From Leptolinea sp964446955 (GTDB lineage Bacteria; Chloroflexota; Anaerolineae; Anaerolineales; Anaerolineaceae), in contig CAYUQJ010000005.1 of NCBI GenBank assembly GCA_964446955.1, positions 62,001-126,000 of the forward strand: 64,000 nucleotides of DNA. The letters run 5' to 3'. Of this stretch, positions 18,093 through 26,423 are shown one piece after another. The notes beneath the pieces are model-generated. The model was not told the DNA's origin. It saw only the letters and a program-made list of their open reading frames with translations, and searched no databases. Made by a program: the position numbers and the translations under genes. The number at the start of each line of letters is the position of its first letter. The stretch's first letter is position 1.

Positions 18093-18701
18093 ATGAAAGA
18101 ATCTCATTCCTTAAATGCAGGAAATATTTATAAAAAATACTCTTCAACTAATCCAATAGTCAGGAAATTAATGACTAAATATTTGTCTGACCTTGATGAG
18201 TTAGTCATTAGAACCAATCCCAAAAAAATCCATGAGGTTGGATGTGGTGAAGGTCATTTAATATCAAGATACGAAAACGGAAAACGAATTCTGATTGCCA
18301 GCGATTATTCAGAAGAAATCATCAACGAAGCAATTCAAAACCACCCCAGTATGGGAATTCGTTTTATTAGTGAGAGTATTTATGATTTGTCATCCGATTA
18401 TGCGGCGGATTGTATAATATGTTGCGAGGTGCTTGAACACTTAGAATACCCGGAAAAAGCAATTGAAGTATTATCCCAATTAGCTAAACCATATCTAATA
18501 GCAAGCGTTCCCAATGAACCGATCTGGCGATTCCTCAACATCATTAGAGGCGCTTATATAAAAGATTTAGGGAATACACCCGGACATTTAAATCATTGGT
18601 CAAGTGTTCAATTCCTGGAGTTACTTCAAAGGAAGTTTGAGATTATAGAAGTAAAAAAACCTTTCCCGTGGACAATGGCTCTATGCAAAGTGAGAGAATA
18701 A
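18093..18701 (+). CDS. SAM-dependent methyltransferase in a glycan operon
   Basis: A 202-residue methyltransferase. Motif I is HEVGCGEGHLISRY at about 47-60, the acidic loop SDYSEEII, then CCEVLEHLEYPEKA, and ASVPNEPIWRF before the last strands. It belongs to the class I group common in polysaccharide and glycolipid clusters; the substrate is not predictable. It is followed after nine bases by a GT2 glycosyltransferase and then a flippase-like protein, which together suggest assembly of a lipid-linked sugar. The region is clearly A+T-richer than the flanking housekeeping genes. Confidence 0.8.
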   Translation: MKESHSLNAGNIYKKYSSTNPIVRKLMTKYLSDLDELVIRTNPKKIHEVGCGEGHLISRYENGKRILIASDYSEEIINEAIQNHPSMGIRFISESIYDLSSDYAADCIICCEVLEHLEYPEKAIEVLSQLAKPYLIASVPNEPIWRFLNIIRGAYIKDLGNTPGHLNHWSSVQFLELLQRKFEIIEVKKPFPWTMALCKVRE

Positions 18702-18710
18702 ATCATAAAA

Positions 18711-19748
18711 ATGAAAAATGATATCAGAATGAAAAAATTGGTAATACAAATTCCGGCATTTAATGAAGCTGAAGTATTACCAAAAACTCTTGCAGCTTTG
18801 CCACATCAGATTGCTGGAATAGACCAGGTATTGATTCTGGTAATTGACGATGGATCCACAGATAATACGACTGAAGTAGCTCTTCAACATGGAGCTGATT
18901 TCGTTGTTCGGCATCGTTTAAATCGCGGTCTTTCCAACACATTTATGACAGGAATTCAGACTTCCTTAGCATTAGGGGCTGATGTCATTGTTAACACAGA
19001 TGCCGATAATCAATACCCGGGAGAAATGATCAATGAACTGGTAAAACCAATTCTGAGTGACATGGCAGATATGGTGATAGGAGACAGACAACCGCTTTTA
19101 AATAGAAATTTTTCCAAACAAAAAGGCGTGCTTGAAGCTTTTGGTAGTTGGGTTGTCCGTAAAGCTTCCGAAACCGATACACCCGATGCGCCCAGTGGTT
19201 TTAGGGCATATTCCAGATATGCCAGTCTTAGATTACAGGTTCACAATCCGTACTCTTACACTCTTGAGACATTAATCCAGGCTGGAAGAGAAAGAATGAA
19301 GATCGTTCACGTTCCCATATCAACAAATCAAACCGAACGGCCTTCTCGTTTACATAAAGGCCTTTTTCACTTTATATTAAATCAGGGCGGCGCTATTATT
19401 AGAGCTTTCATTCTATACCAACCTTTAAAAACCTTCTCGTCTATAGGAACGCTCTTTTTTTCTGCTGGTCTTATTCTGCTTCTAAGATTCTTATTTTTGT
19501 TTCTAAGTGGTGAATCAGGAGTGGGTAGATATACCCAATCCGTATCGATTGGCGGGACATTAAGCTTGTTCGGTTTTATACTCATTATTGTGGGTTTTCT
19601 GGGGGATGCGATACGAGCTAACAGGCAAGTTTTGACTGAAACGCAGACGCGTTTGAGAGATCAATTAAAAATTGACATGAATACTGAATATACTGAGATT
19701 AATGGTGAACCGCTCTACAGCAAACAAAATCACCTGAATAATAAATGA
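18711..19748 (+). CDS. GT2 glycosyltransferase, dolichyl-phosphate-mannose-synthase-like
   Basis: A 345-residue family 2 glycosyltransferase. The GT-A domain shows QIPAFNEAEVLP near 12-23, VIDDGSTDNT near 44-53, NTDADNQYPG (the DXD metal site), and SGFRAYSRYA. Two membrane helices follow at about 243-265 and 280-303, then a charged cytoplasmic tail. This layout is that of polyprenyl-phosphate sugar transferases (ArnC/DPM1-like). It overlaps the next gene, a flippase-like protein, by four bases, supporting joint work on lipid-linked sugars. An alternative start at the second Met (codon 7) is possible. Confidence 0.85.
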   Translation: MKNDIRMKKLVIQIPAFNEAEVLPKTLAALPHQIAGIDQVLILVIDDGSTDNTTEVALQHGADFVVRHRLNRGLSNTFMTGIQTSLALGADVIVNTDADNQYPGEMINELVKPILSDMADMVIGDRQPLLNRNFSKQKGVLEAFGSWVVRKASETDTPDAPSGFRAYSRYASLRLQVHNPYSYTLETLIQAGRERMKIVHVPISTNQTERPSRLHKGLFHFILNQGGAIIRAFILYQPLKTFSSIGTLFFSAGLILLLRFLFLFLSGESGVGRYTQSVSIGGTLSLFGFILIIVGFLGDAIRANRQVLTETQTRLRDQLKIDMNTEYTEINGEPLYSKQNHLNNK

Positions 19749-20698
19749 CAATCAATAACATTAAGTTAAACAAAATTGTGAAAATCGCAACAGCCATTAT
19801 TACTATTGTTGCCATCATTTTTGTAACCGAGCGGGTAATCACTAATCAGGTTTGGAATTTAAACCAAATCGATACCGGAAGAATAATAAAAATAGTTTTT
19901 ATTGGTGGTTTTTTCTACTTCACAAATTTAACATTTCTTCCAATGATTTGGCGCAGATTACTTGTTTGGTTTGGTGAAAAACCCAAGAGCTTTGTTGAGA
20001 TTTATGTTCTTTATGGGATTTCACAAATTTCCAAGTATGTTCCCGGTAATGTTTTCCATTTTGCCACACGACATGTTATGAGTTTACAAAATGGATCAAA
20101 GAATGCTCCCTTATTGGGAGCGACCATTTTGGAGTTAATAATTACCGTTATTGGGGCGACAACTGTTTGCTTAATCGGGTACATTTTCAATGTACGCTAT
20201 TCAAATTTGTCTGTTGATAAGCTTTTACTTTTTTGGGGAATACTAATCTCGTTTTTTTTTACATTTATAATCTCACTACCAAAGATCATAAAAATTTTTC
20301 CCTCTGCGGCCTTTTTTTTGCAGGATTTCCAAAAAAAACATAAAAACTGGAAAGATGCTTTCGTTTCAATTTCGCCTGTTTTTATTTACACTTTGTCTTT
20401 CTTCATGATTTCAGGCATAATTTTTTATTTATTAACCATTTGGGTAAATTCAAATGACAAGGAAATTCCGATTTCAGTCGCAATATCAATCTATTCGATA
20501 GCATATCTCCTGGGATTAATAACTCCGGGTGCACCAGGTGGCGTTGGAGTTCGAGAATCTATAATAATAGTTCTTTTGTCTGGCTATACAGGTAATTCAC
20601 AGGCGACATTAATTGCACTTCTTTCCAGGTTGATTACTGTTATTGGAGATCTATTTTTTTATCTTTTTTCTATTTTTTTAAAAAAACAAAAAAAATGA
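19745..20698 (+). CDS. YbhN/AglD-like flippase-type membrane protein
   Basis: A 317-residue protein with about eight hydrophobic helices. GISQISKYVPGNVFHFATRH near 90-109 and the later TPGAPGGVGVRE loop are the marks of the lysylphosphatidylglycerol-synthase-like/UPF0104 membrane family, to which AglD and LPG flippase domains belong. It probably moves or processes lipid-linked sugars made by the preceding GT2. It ends in a Lys-rich tail. The ATG overlaps the GT2 stop. Confidence 0.75.
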   Translation: MTINNIKLNKIVKIATAIITIVAIIFVTERVITNQVWNLNQIDTGRIIKIVFIGGFFYFTNLTFLPMIWRRLLVWFGEKPKSFVEIYVLYGISQISKYVPGNVFHFATRHVMSLQNGSKNAPLLGATILELIITVIGATTVCLIGYIFNVRYSNLSVDKLLLFWGILISFFFTFIISLPKIIKIFPSAAFFLQDFQKKHKNWKDAFVSISPVFIYTLSFFMISGIIFYLLTIWVNSNDKEIPISVAISIYSIAYLLGLITPGAPGGVGVRESIIIVLLSGYTGNSQATLIALLSRLITVIGDLFFYLFSIFLKKQKK

Positions 20699-21045
20699 TG
20701 CGTAAATTACAGAACCAAATTCAATGAGAAACTCGGACTTTTACTCTAAAAGAATTTTTTAGCGAGGGATTATCAAGCAAGAACGAGATTACGCAGTGTT
20801 CTTTTGTAAATTCAAGTAAGGAGCAACCTAAGTACTAGCAATTCACAGACATTCTATCTAATTCTTCCATCAATCCTGACCATCCGTCCTGGTAAGTCAT
20901 ATCGGTCTCTTTTTTTGAGAAAACATATTACACCAAATTTCTTTAATGAAATAAACTATTCGAAAACTATTTCATTTGGTATATTACATGTTACTCCTTT
21001 CTTGTTTGTTGATAAGGATTTTTTCAACTTTATACGAGTCATTTT
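20699..21045. other. Intergenic stretch, no gene seen
   Basis: About 350 A+T-rich bases between the flippase-like gene and the AlgJ-like gene. No ORF with gene-like features, no clear hairpin terminator and no confident promoter were recognised. Confidence 0.5.
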
Positions 21046-22068
21046 ATGAAGCAAAAAACTACGACAAAAAAAGAGCTCTTTCAATCTCTTTGCTGGATAT
21101 CTCTATTTTTTATAATTTATCTATCAATTTTTGAATTTTTATCTTCCACTCCATTAATTTATCATTTTATTAAATATCCCACCCCTTCGATGGATTCAAT
21201 ATTCCCCGAGTTGGATGTCAAACTGCAACGCTTTTTTAAAGAGAAGGAGTTCAATTGTATATTTCTAGGTAGCTCAATGGTTGATACCGGTATTGAGCCT
21301 AGACTAATCGAAGAATCATTGAATAATCGATTAGATACTAATTACCGGTGTTTTAATTTTGGGTTCTCTAGTTCTATGGTTGAAGTATCGGGAAGCATTG
21401 TAAATACGATTCAATTCAAAAATTCAGAAAAATTCGATCTCATAATTTGGGGGATTTCACCAATAGATATGGACCCGAATTTTACTAAGACTAGGCCAAT
21501 CGCAAAAATGCCTGCTTTTTCCTATTTTAATGAAAAACCCAGTCTATCCGGATGGATTTATAACTATTTTTCATTACCGTGGTTCTTGGGTTCTCTGCCA
21601 CATTTTCAAAATGATTATTACATGGAACAACTAGCCTACTATGATGGGCTTCTAGATTCCAGAGGAATGCGTCGAGTTGCAGGTCTTGGTGAACTGGAAG
21701 AAGATAACCAATCCATTTTTTTACCTGATTACTATTTGAATACTATTGATGTTGATGTTTTACAGAAATCCATTGATGACTTCAAAAAAAATGGAACAAA
21801 GGTTATTTTCGTTGAAATGCCGGTACATAAGTCTTTATACCCACGCATCTTGAATGATGGTGCACTAGGTTATCAAGAAGTTTTTCTTAATCCTATGAAA
21901 GATTTTTTTAGGATGAATGAAGTTCCATTTATTGAAACTGAGTCGCAAATAAATGATTTTGTCAATGATTCTCATTGGACAAATAACTACCATCTAAATA
22001 TTTTTGGTGCCGAGATTTTTACAGAATACATTTCGGATAGAATTCTTCGCGAAGGAATGTTGAAGTAA
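21046..22068 (+). CDS. SGNH-hydrolase-like partner of MBOAT acyltransferase (AlgJ/DltD-like)
   Basis: A 340-residue protein with an N-terminal membrane anchor (about 14-38) and an extracytoplasmic SGNH-type domain. Block I reads FLGSSMVDTGI, a G-S-S variant of the GDS motif with a candidate nucleophile Ser. Block V is DSHWTNNYHLNIFG, supplying Asp and His. Proteins of this kind (AlgJ, AlgX, DltD) transfer acyl groups to a polymer outside the membrane after an MBOAT protein has passed them across. The MBOAT gene follows with a one-base overlap (TAATG), so the two surely act together. The polymer acceptor is unknown. Confidence 0.75.
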   Translation: MKQKTTTKKELFQSLCWISLFFIIYLSIFEFLSSTPLIYHFIKYPTPSMDSIFPELDVKLQRFFKEKEFNCIFLGSSMVDTGIEPRLIEESLNNRLDTNYRCFNFGFSSSMVEVSGSIVNTIQFKNSEKFDLIIWGISPIDMDPNFTKTRPIAKMPAFSYFNEKPSLSGWIYNYFSLPWFLGSLPHFQNDYYMEQLAYYDGLLDSRGMRRVAGLGELEEDNQSIFLPDYYLNTIDVDVLQKSIDDFKKNGTKVIFVEMPVHKSLYPRILNDGALGYQEVFLNPMKDFFRMNEVPFIETESQINDFVNDSHWTNNYHLNIFGAEIFTEYISDRILREGMLK

Positions 22069-23471
22069 TGGAAATTATTTCCGTTTCTTTTTTATTTTTT
22101 GTAATTATTAGTTGTATCCTCAATGTTTTTTTCAAGGGAAGATTAAGAAATATATGGTTAGTAATTATTTCGGTAATTTTCTATTTATCATGGGATGTTC
22201 GTTTTATTCTAGTTCTCATTCTTTTGATTCTTGTAAATTATTGGTTATTTAAATTTATTCAGAGAAGAGAGAAAAAGAGATTTTTTTATAACACCCAATT
22301 ATTTTTAAATATTGGCATTTTTATAGTGGTGAAATTATTGAGTAGCCATTACATGAATTATCCAATCTATGATGAAAATCCCGTAATTGCAAGAATTATT
22401 TTACCCGTAGGTTTCTCGTATTACATGCTGCAATTGATCAGTTTTCAATTGGATGTATCTAACAAAAAAATACCTGTTCCAAACCTCGTAGATTTCTCAT
22501 TATTCTTTTTATATTTCCCCAAAATATTATCTGGCCCAATTGAAAAACCAAGGCTATTTCTTCCGAAACTGGCAGAAATAAAAAAGGTTGATTTCCAGCT
22601 TTTTCTTACCGGCACTAATTTAATAATCTTGGGATTGGTGCGAAAACTATTCATAGCAAATATCCTGTTTTATGTTTTACCGGATTGGCTACATGAGATC
22701 AACACAATAAGTTGGTCTCATGTCATTGGTTTTGTACTCTATGTCTATAACGATTTCGCGGGTTACACATTGATTATCAGGGGTGTTAGCTGTTACTTTG
22801 GAATTGAGCTGTCTTCCAACTTTCTTCAACCTTTGTTATCCCGAAATTACTCAGAATTCTGGAACAGATGGCATATTTCTTTATCAACCTGGCTGAGAGA
22901 AAATATATACTTTCCGTTGAGCCGAAAACTCAATAGGATGCAAAATATCCCTATGGGAAAGACAATATCTTATATCGCCCCACCGTTGCTTACGATGATG
23001 GCAAGCGGCTTCTGGCATGGGGCATCCTTGGCTTTGTTGCTTTGGGGAGTAATTTTTGGTTTATTAATGATTCTGGAAAGATTTGTCTTTGAAAAATGGC
23101 CTTCGGTTCGAGTTTTCAGCGCCCAAGGTTTTGGAGCATGGATTTCGAGATTTATCATCTTGATTTCATTTAGTATGGCAATGGTGCCTTTATGTTTGAA
23201 TGCGACAAAAGCATCATTTAGAGTCTGGCGCAACCTGTTCTCTGAAGCCGGTTTTCAAATGAATGATGCTGTAATTCCAGTTCTTCTGCTTGGTCTTTTT
23301 TCTTTTGTTCTTGATTATGCCAGTGAAAAAAGCGGCAAAGAAATCTGGTGGGAGGATCTACATGTCATTCCCAGATCTGCCATAGTAGCATTTGGATTGT
23401 TACTAATTGGCATCTCAATCATTATTATTTCTTTCTACCCATCATCTGTGTTTATTTATCAAGGTTTCTAA
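22068..23471 (+). CDS. MBOAT-family O-acyltransferase (AlgI-like)
   Basis: A 467-residue polytopic protein with about eleven hydrophobic segments. The MBOAT core is plain: SEFWNRWHISLSTWLRENIY, with the conserved first His, and the second, catalytic His in ASGFWHGAS. The AlgI/DltB branch moves acetyl or alanyl groups through the membrane for attachment to exopolysaccharide or teichoic acid. Its partner is the SGNH-like protein just upstream. The pair ends the polysaccharide stretch and converges on the arabinofuranosidase gene. Confidence 0.88.
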   Translation: MEIISVSFLFFVIISCILNVFFKGRLRNIWLVIISVIFYLSWDVRFILVLILLILVNYWLFKFIQRREKKRFFYNTQLFLNIGIFIVVKLLSSHYMNYPIYDENPVIARIILPVGFSYYMLQLISFQLDVSNKKIPVPNLVDFSLFFLYFPKILSGPIEKPRLFLPKLAEIKKVDFQLFLTGTNLIILGLVRKLFIANILFYVLPDWLHEINTISWSHVIGFVLYVYNDFAGYTLIIRGVSCYFGIELSSNFLQPLLSRNYSEFWNRWHISLSTWLRENIYFPLSRKLNRMQNIPMGKTISYIAPPLLTMMASGFWHGASLALLLWGVIFGLLMILERFVFEKWPSVRVFSAQGFGAWISRFIILISFSMAMVPLCLNATKASFRVWRNLFSEAGFQMNDAVIPVLLLGLFSFVLDYASEKSGKEIWWEDLHVIPRSAIVAFGLLLIGISIIIISFYPSSVFIYQGF

Positions 23472-23498
23472 AATACAGGCATTGAAAATAAGAAACGA

Positions 23499-23532
23499 CG
23501 CGGACAACAACCTCAAAATACTGTTGCCCGCG
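23499..23532. terminator. Possible bidirectional terminator
   Basis: CGCGG-a-CAACA can pair with TGTTG-c-CCGCG (two 5-bp stems around one mismatch). It lies between the convergent MBOAT and arabinofuranosidase genes. The T-tract is poor (GATTATTTATT). Confidence 0.4.
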
Positions 23533-23559
23533 GATTATTTATTAGAAAAGAAACTTCCT

Positions 23560-25104
23560 TTATTTGCCAGAAAACCGCAATACATTCCAACTCAAAGCCG
23601 GTAAATAAACAACAGGATTCTTAGAATCTGCAACTTCGTCCCGCTGTTCGAATGGAATGACCGTATTGGGTTCGGCTTCCGTGTTGGTTGCCTTGATGTC
23701 ATCATGGTGTAATACAAGATGTTCCATCAAACGCAATTCACCGAAGGATCGCAGGTCAAGCGACAGCTCTACCGAATTCATCACGGACCGGTTTAGTGCG
23801 AAGACCGTCAACGAGCCGTCATCCGCCAAAACAGCAGACGCGTCAACCAACGGCACATCGTCAAATTCTGTCGAGCTATATACCGGTGACTTGATCACCG
23901 GCCGCAGGGATGTTCCTCGCCCATAGAGTGAGGCATGTTGGTAAGGCCAGTAGATCGTCTGAGCCCAGCACCCGTTCGCACTTGTCATGATCGGCGCGAT
24001 TACATTAACCAACTGGGCCAGGCAGGCGATCTTGACCCGGTCAGCATTTCGCATCAGGGTGATCAGCAATCCGCCGATCAAAAGCGCGTCTTCAAAATTG
24101 TACACATCCTCAAGCAACGGCAATGACCGGCCCCAACAATTTCGGGCTTTCACCTCTTTATCCTGTTCAGCGGAGTGGTACCACACATTCCACTCATCAA
24201 ACGACAAGTTGAGCTTCTTCTTGCTGTGCTTCTTACCGCCTATCGCGTCACACATGGAAACGACTGTTTTTATGAAGGCACCCATATCCATGCTCTTGGC
24301 GAGAAAATTCGGCAAGTCATTGGTCGGGTTTTGATAGTACCGGTGCAATGAAACATAATCCACATTCTCGTAGCACAGGTCAAGCATCTCCAGTTCCCAC
24401 GAACCAAATGTGGGCATGTCATACGCGGATGAACCGCAGGCTACTACCTCGATGGTCGGATCCACCCATTTCATTACCTTGGCAGATTCATTGGCAGCCC
24501 GGCCGTATTCGTATGCAGTCTTCTGTCCGATCTGCCAGGGTCCGTCCATTTCATTTCCCAGACACCACAACTTGATCCCGAAAGGCTGTTCCGCGCCATT
24601 TGTTCGACGCAGATCGCTCCAGTAGGTGCCTCCAGGATGATTCGCATATTCCACAATATTGCGGGCTTCATCCAGTCCGCGCGTGCCAAGGTTGACAGCG
24701 TACATCATGCTTGTTCCGGCTTCCCTGGCCCAGTCATTAAATTCATGTATACCGAATTCATTGGTTTCCGTGGTAAACCAGGCAAGATCGAGGCGTTTCG
24801 GCCGCTTTTCTTTCGGTCCAACAGCATCTTCCCAGTTGAAACCGGAAAGAAAATTACCACCGGGGTAACGCACCAATGGCACATTCAATTTCTTCACCAT
24901 ATCTATTACATCACGGCGAAAACCGTTCTTATCCGACCGGGGATTTCCCGGGTCATAAATACCACCGTAAACCGCCCGGCCAAGCTGTTCAATGAATGAC
25001 CCGTACAATCTGTCATCGATGCGGGAGATCGTATAGTCTTTATCCAGAATCAAATCGACTTTGGCAAGTTTTGTGTTGTTCAATGGGTCGGACGTACTTT
25101 TCAT
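23560..25104 (-). CDS. abfA: GH51 alpha-L-arabinofuranosidase
   Basis: A 514-residue cytosolic-looking glycosidase (no signal peptide) that releases L-arabinose from arabino-oligosaccharides. The GH51 marks are YGSFIEQLGRAVYGGIYDP near the start, VRYPGGNF, LWCLGNEMDGPWQ with acid/base Glu185, and LSFDEWNVWYH with nucleophile Glu304. The C-terminal part is the usual beta-sandwich. ATG 25104 with AAAGGA is chosen; the frame continues upstream into the end of the permease remnant. It sits directly after the AraQ-type permease remnant, the same order (araQ-abfA) as in the Bacillus subtilis arabinose operon. Confidence 0.92.
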   Translation of the reverse strand: MKSTSDPLNNTKLAKVDLILDKDYTISRIDDRLYGSFIEQLGRAVYGGIYDPGNPRSDKNGFRRDVIDMVKKLNVPLVRYPGGNFLSGFNWEDAVGPKEKRPKRLDLAWFTTETNEFGIHEFNDWAREAGTSMMYAVNLGTRGLDEARNIVEYANHPGGTYWSDLRRTNGAEQPFGIKLWCLGNEMDGPWQIGQKTAYEYGRAANESAKVMKWVDPTIEVVACGSSAYDMPTFGSWELEMLDLCYENVDYVSLHRYYQNPTNDLPNFLAKSMDMGAFIKTVVSMCDAIGGKKHSKKKLNLSFDEWNVWYHSAEQDKEVKARNCWGRSLPLLEDVYNFEDALLIGGLLITLMRNADRVKIACLAQLVNVIAPIMTSANGCWAQTIYWPYQHASLYGRGTSLRPVIKSPVYSSTEFDDVPLVDASAVLADDGSLTVFALNRSVMNSVELSLDLRSFGELRLMEHLVLHHDDIKATNTEAEPNTVIPFEQRDEVADSKNPVVYLPALSWNVLRFSGK

Positions 25105-25108
25105 GGTT

Positions 25109-25423
25109 TTATCCTTTGACACTTCCGGTGGACATGCCTTCAAAAAAGAATCTCTGCGCGCTGAAAACTAATACATCGATCGGGATAACTGACATGACAG
25201 CACCAAATATCAACAATTTGGATTTGTTACCATAGGGGCTCATCAGGCTGGTCAAACCAATCGGCAATGTGAACATTTTACTATCACTTAGCACAAGCAA
25301 TGGCCAAAATAAGTTATTCCAGGATGTCATTCCGATAAAAATAACCATAGCCGCGAAAGTCGGCTTCATGAGAGGCATGGTCGGCCGCAGGAATATTCCG
25401 TATGCGCTGCAACCATCAAAGCG
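25109..25423 (-). pseudogene. Truncated sugar ABC permease (AraQ/MalG-like), C-terminal third
   Basis: The frame reads FDGCSAYGIFLRPTMPLMKP, the second half of the EAA loop of carbohydrate ABC permeases, then IFIGMTSWNNLFWPL and the closing RFFFEGMSTGSVKG. These match the last 100 residues of AraQ/MalG-type subunits. Upstream of about 25423 the similarity stops, so two thirds of the gene and any partner permease and binding protein are missing. The stop precedes the arabinofuranosidase start by four bases, preserving an operon-like junction. It looks like a deletion endpoint beside tRNA-Glu. Confidence 0.8.
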
Positions 25424-25612
25424 ACCGTCGGCTCGAGGTTGACATTAGAGTCGACAGCTCCGGGCAAACATCCTGTCGGCCTAACAGAAATGTTGCCAAT
25501 AGGGCAAATTTTGATGGGTTGAACGCAGCACCGGGTATTTAAAAATTTTGATAAAGAGAGGAGAAAATGTGAAGCGTTTAACCTATCTTACCCTCTTAGA
25601 TCTATATGAATC

Positions 25613-25635
25613 AAAAACCACCTGCACGGTGGTTT
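25613..25635 (-). terminator. Rho-independent terminator after tRNA-Glu
   Basis: AAACCACC (25615-25622) pairs with GGTGGTTT (25628-25635) around a five-base loop; on the minus strand a run of T residues follows. It lies nine bases past the tRNA 3' end. Confidence 0.75.
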
Positions 25636-25643
25636 ATTGGTAG

Positions 25644-25716
25644 TGCCCCCAAGGGGACTCGAACCCCTGTTTTGGCCTTGAGAGGGCCGCGTCCTGGGCC
25701 GCTAGACGATGGGGGC
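25644..25716 (-). tRNA. tRNA-Glu (anticodon CTC)
   Basis: A 73-base cloverleaf on the minus strand. The acceptor stem GCCCCCA pairs with TGGGGGC and the discriminator base is A. The D-region is TCGTCTAGCGGCCCAGGA, the anticodon loop CTCTCAA gives CTC, and the T-arm is CAGGGGTTCGAGTCCCCT. The anticodon stem has one C-A mismatch at its first pair. CCA is not encoded. It follows the deleted permease end, so it may mark an integration or recombination point. Confidence 0.93.
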
Positions 25717-25748
25717 GGGGACGAAAAATATACCATGCCGTGCTCCGG

Positions 25749-25777
25749 TTGTCAAAGGTTTGGGGGTGCTATATAAT
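25749..25777 (+). promoter_or_regulatory. Sigma-70-type promoter, apparently leaderless
   Basis: TTGTCA (25749-25754) and TATAAT (25772-25777) are 17 bases apart. The expected start point is about 25784-25785, which is the A of the ATG of the sugar transferase gene, leaving no room for a ribosome-binding site. Confidence 0.6.
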
Positions 25778-25784
25778 CCCCTCC

Positions 25785-26423
25785 ATGCCAAAGGGCATCC
25801 CTTTTCCCAAACGCGTTTTTGACCTGGTGCTTACCATCCCCGGCACGATTTTAATCTCACCCCTGCTGCTTGTGCTTGCCATTCTGGTGCGGTTGAAACT
25901 CGGTAGTCCCATCCTCTTCCGGCAGGTCCGGCCGGGATACAAAGGTCAGTTGTTTACCCTGAACAAGTTTCGCAGCATGACAGATCAACGTACGCCGGAT
26001 GGCGTATTACTTCCGGATGCACAGCGCCTGACCGCGTTCGGACGTTTTCTGCGCTCCACCAGCCTGGATGAACTACCCGAATTGATCAATGTCCTGCGCG
26101 GTGAGATGAGCCTGGTCGGCCCGCGCCCGCTGCTTACCGCCTATCTGAACCGCTATAACCCGGAGCAATCCCGTCGTCACGACGTTTTACCGGGAATCAC
26201 CGGTTGGGCACAGATCAAAGGTAGAAACGCTCTGACATGGGAGGAAAAATTCAACCTCGATGTCTGGTATGTGGACAACTGGTCAATTTGGTTGGACATC
26301 CAAATACTGGCGCTGACATTTCTCAAAGTAATCCGGCGGGAAGGGATATCCCAACCCGGTTCTGCCACCGCGGAAGAGTTCCGCGGAACTCCCGGTGAAA
26401 AAACTAGTAATGTGTCACAGTAA
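25785..26423 (+). CDS. Polyprenyl-phosphate sugar-1-phosphate transferase (WcaJ/PglC-like)
   Basis: A 212-residue bacterial sugar transferase that attaches the first sugar phosphate to undecaprenyl phosphate. The N-terminal segment (PKRVFDLVLTIPGTILISPL) is the membrane-dipping helix. The catalytic core shows FRQVRPGYKGQLFTLNKFRSM, RSTSLDELPELINVLRGEMS with the Asp-Glu pair, VGPRPL, and LPGITGWAQIKGRN. It is the short PglC-type form without the four-helix N-terminal domain. The family N-terminus starts at ATG 25785. The 3' end overlaps the convergent lipoprotein gene by 20 bases. Confidence 0.92.
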   Translation: MPKGIPFPKRVFDLVLTIPGTILISPLLLVLAILVRLKLGSPILFRQVRPGYKGQLFTLNKFRSMTDQRTPDGVLLPDAQRLTAFGRFLRSTSLDELPELINVLRGEMSLVGPRPLLTAYLNRYNPEQSRRHDVLPGITGWAQIKGRNALTWEEKFNLDVWYVDNWSIWLDIQILALTFLKVIRREGISQPGSATAEEFRGTPGEKTSNVSQ

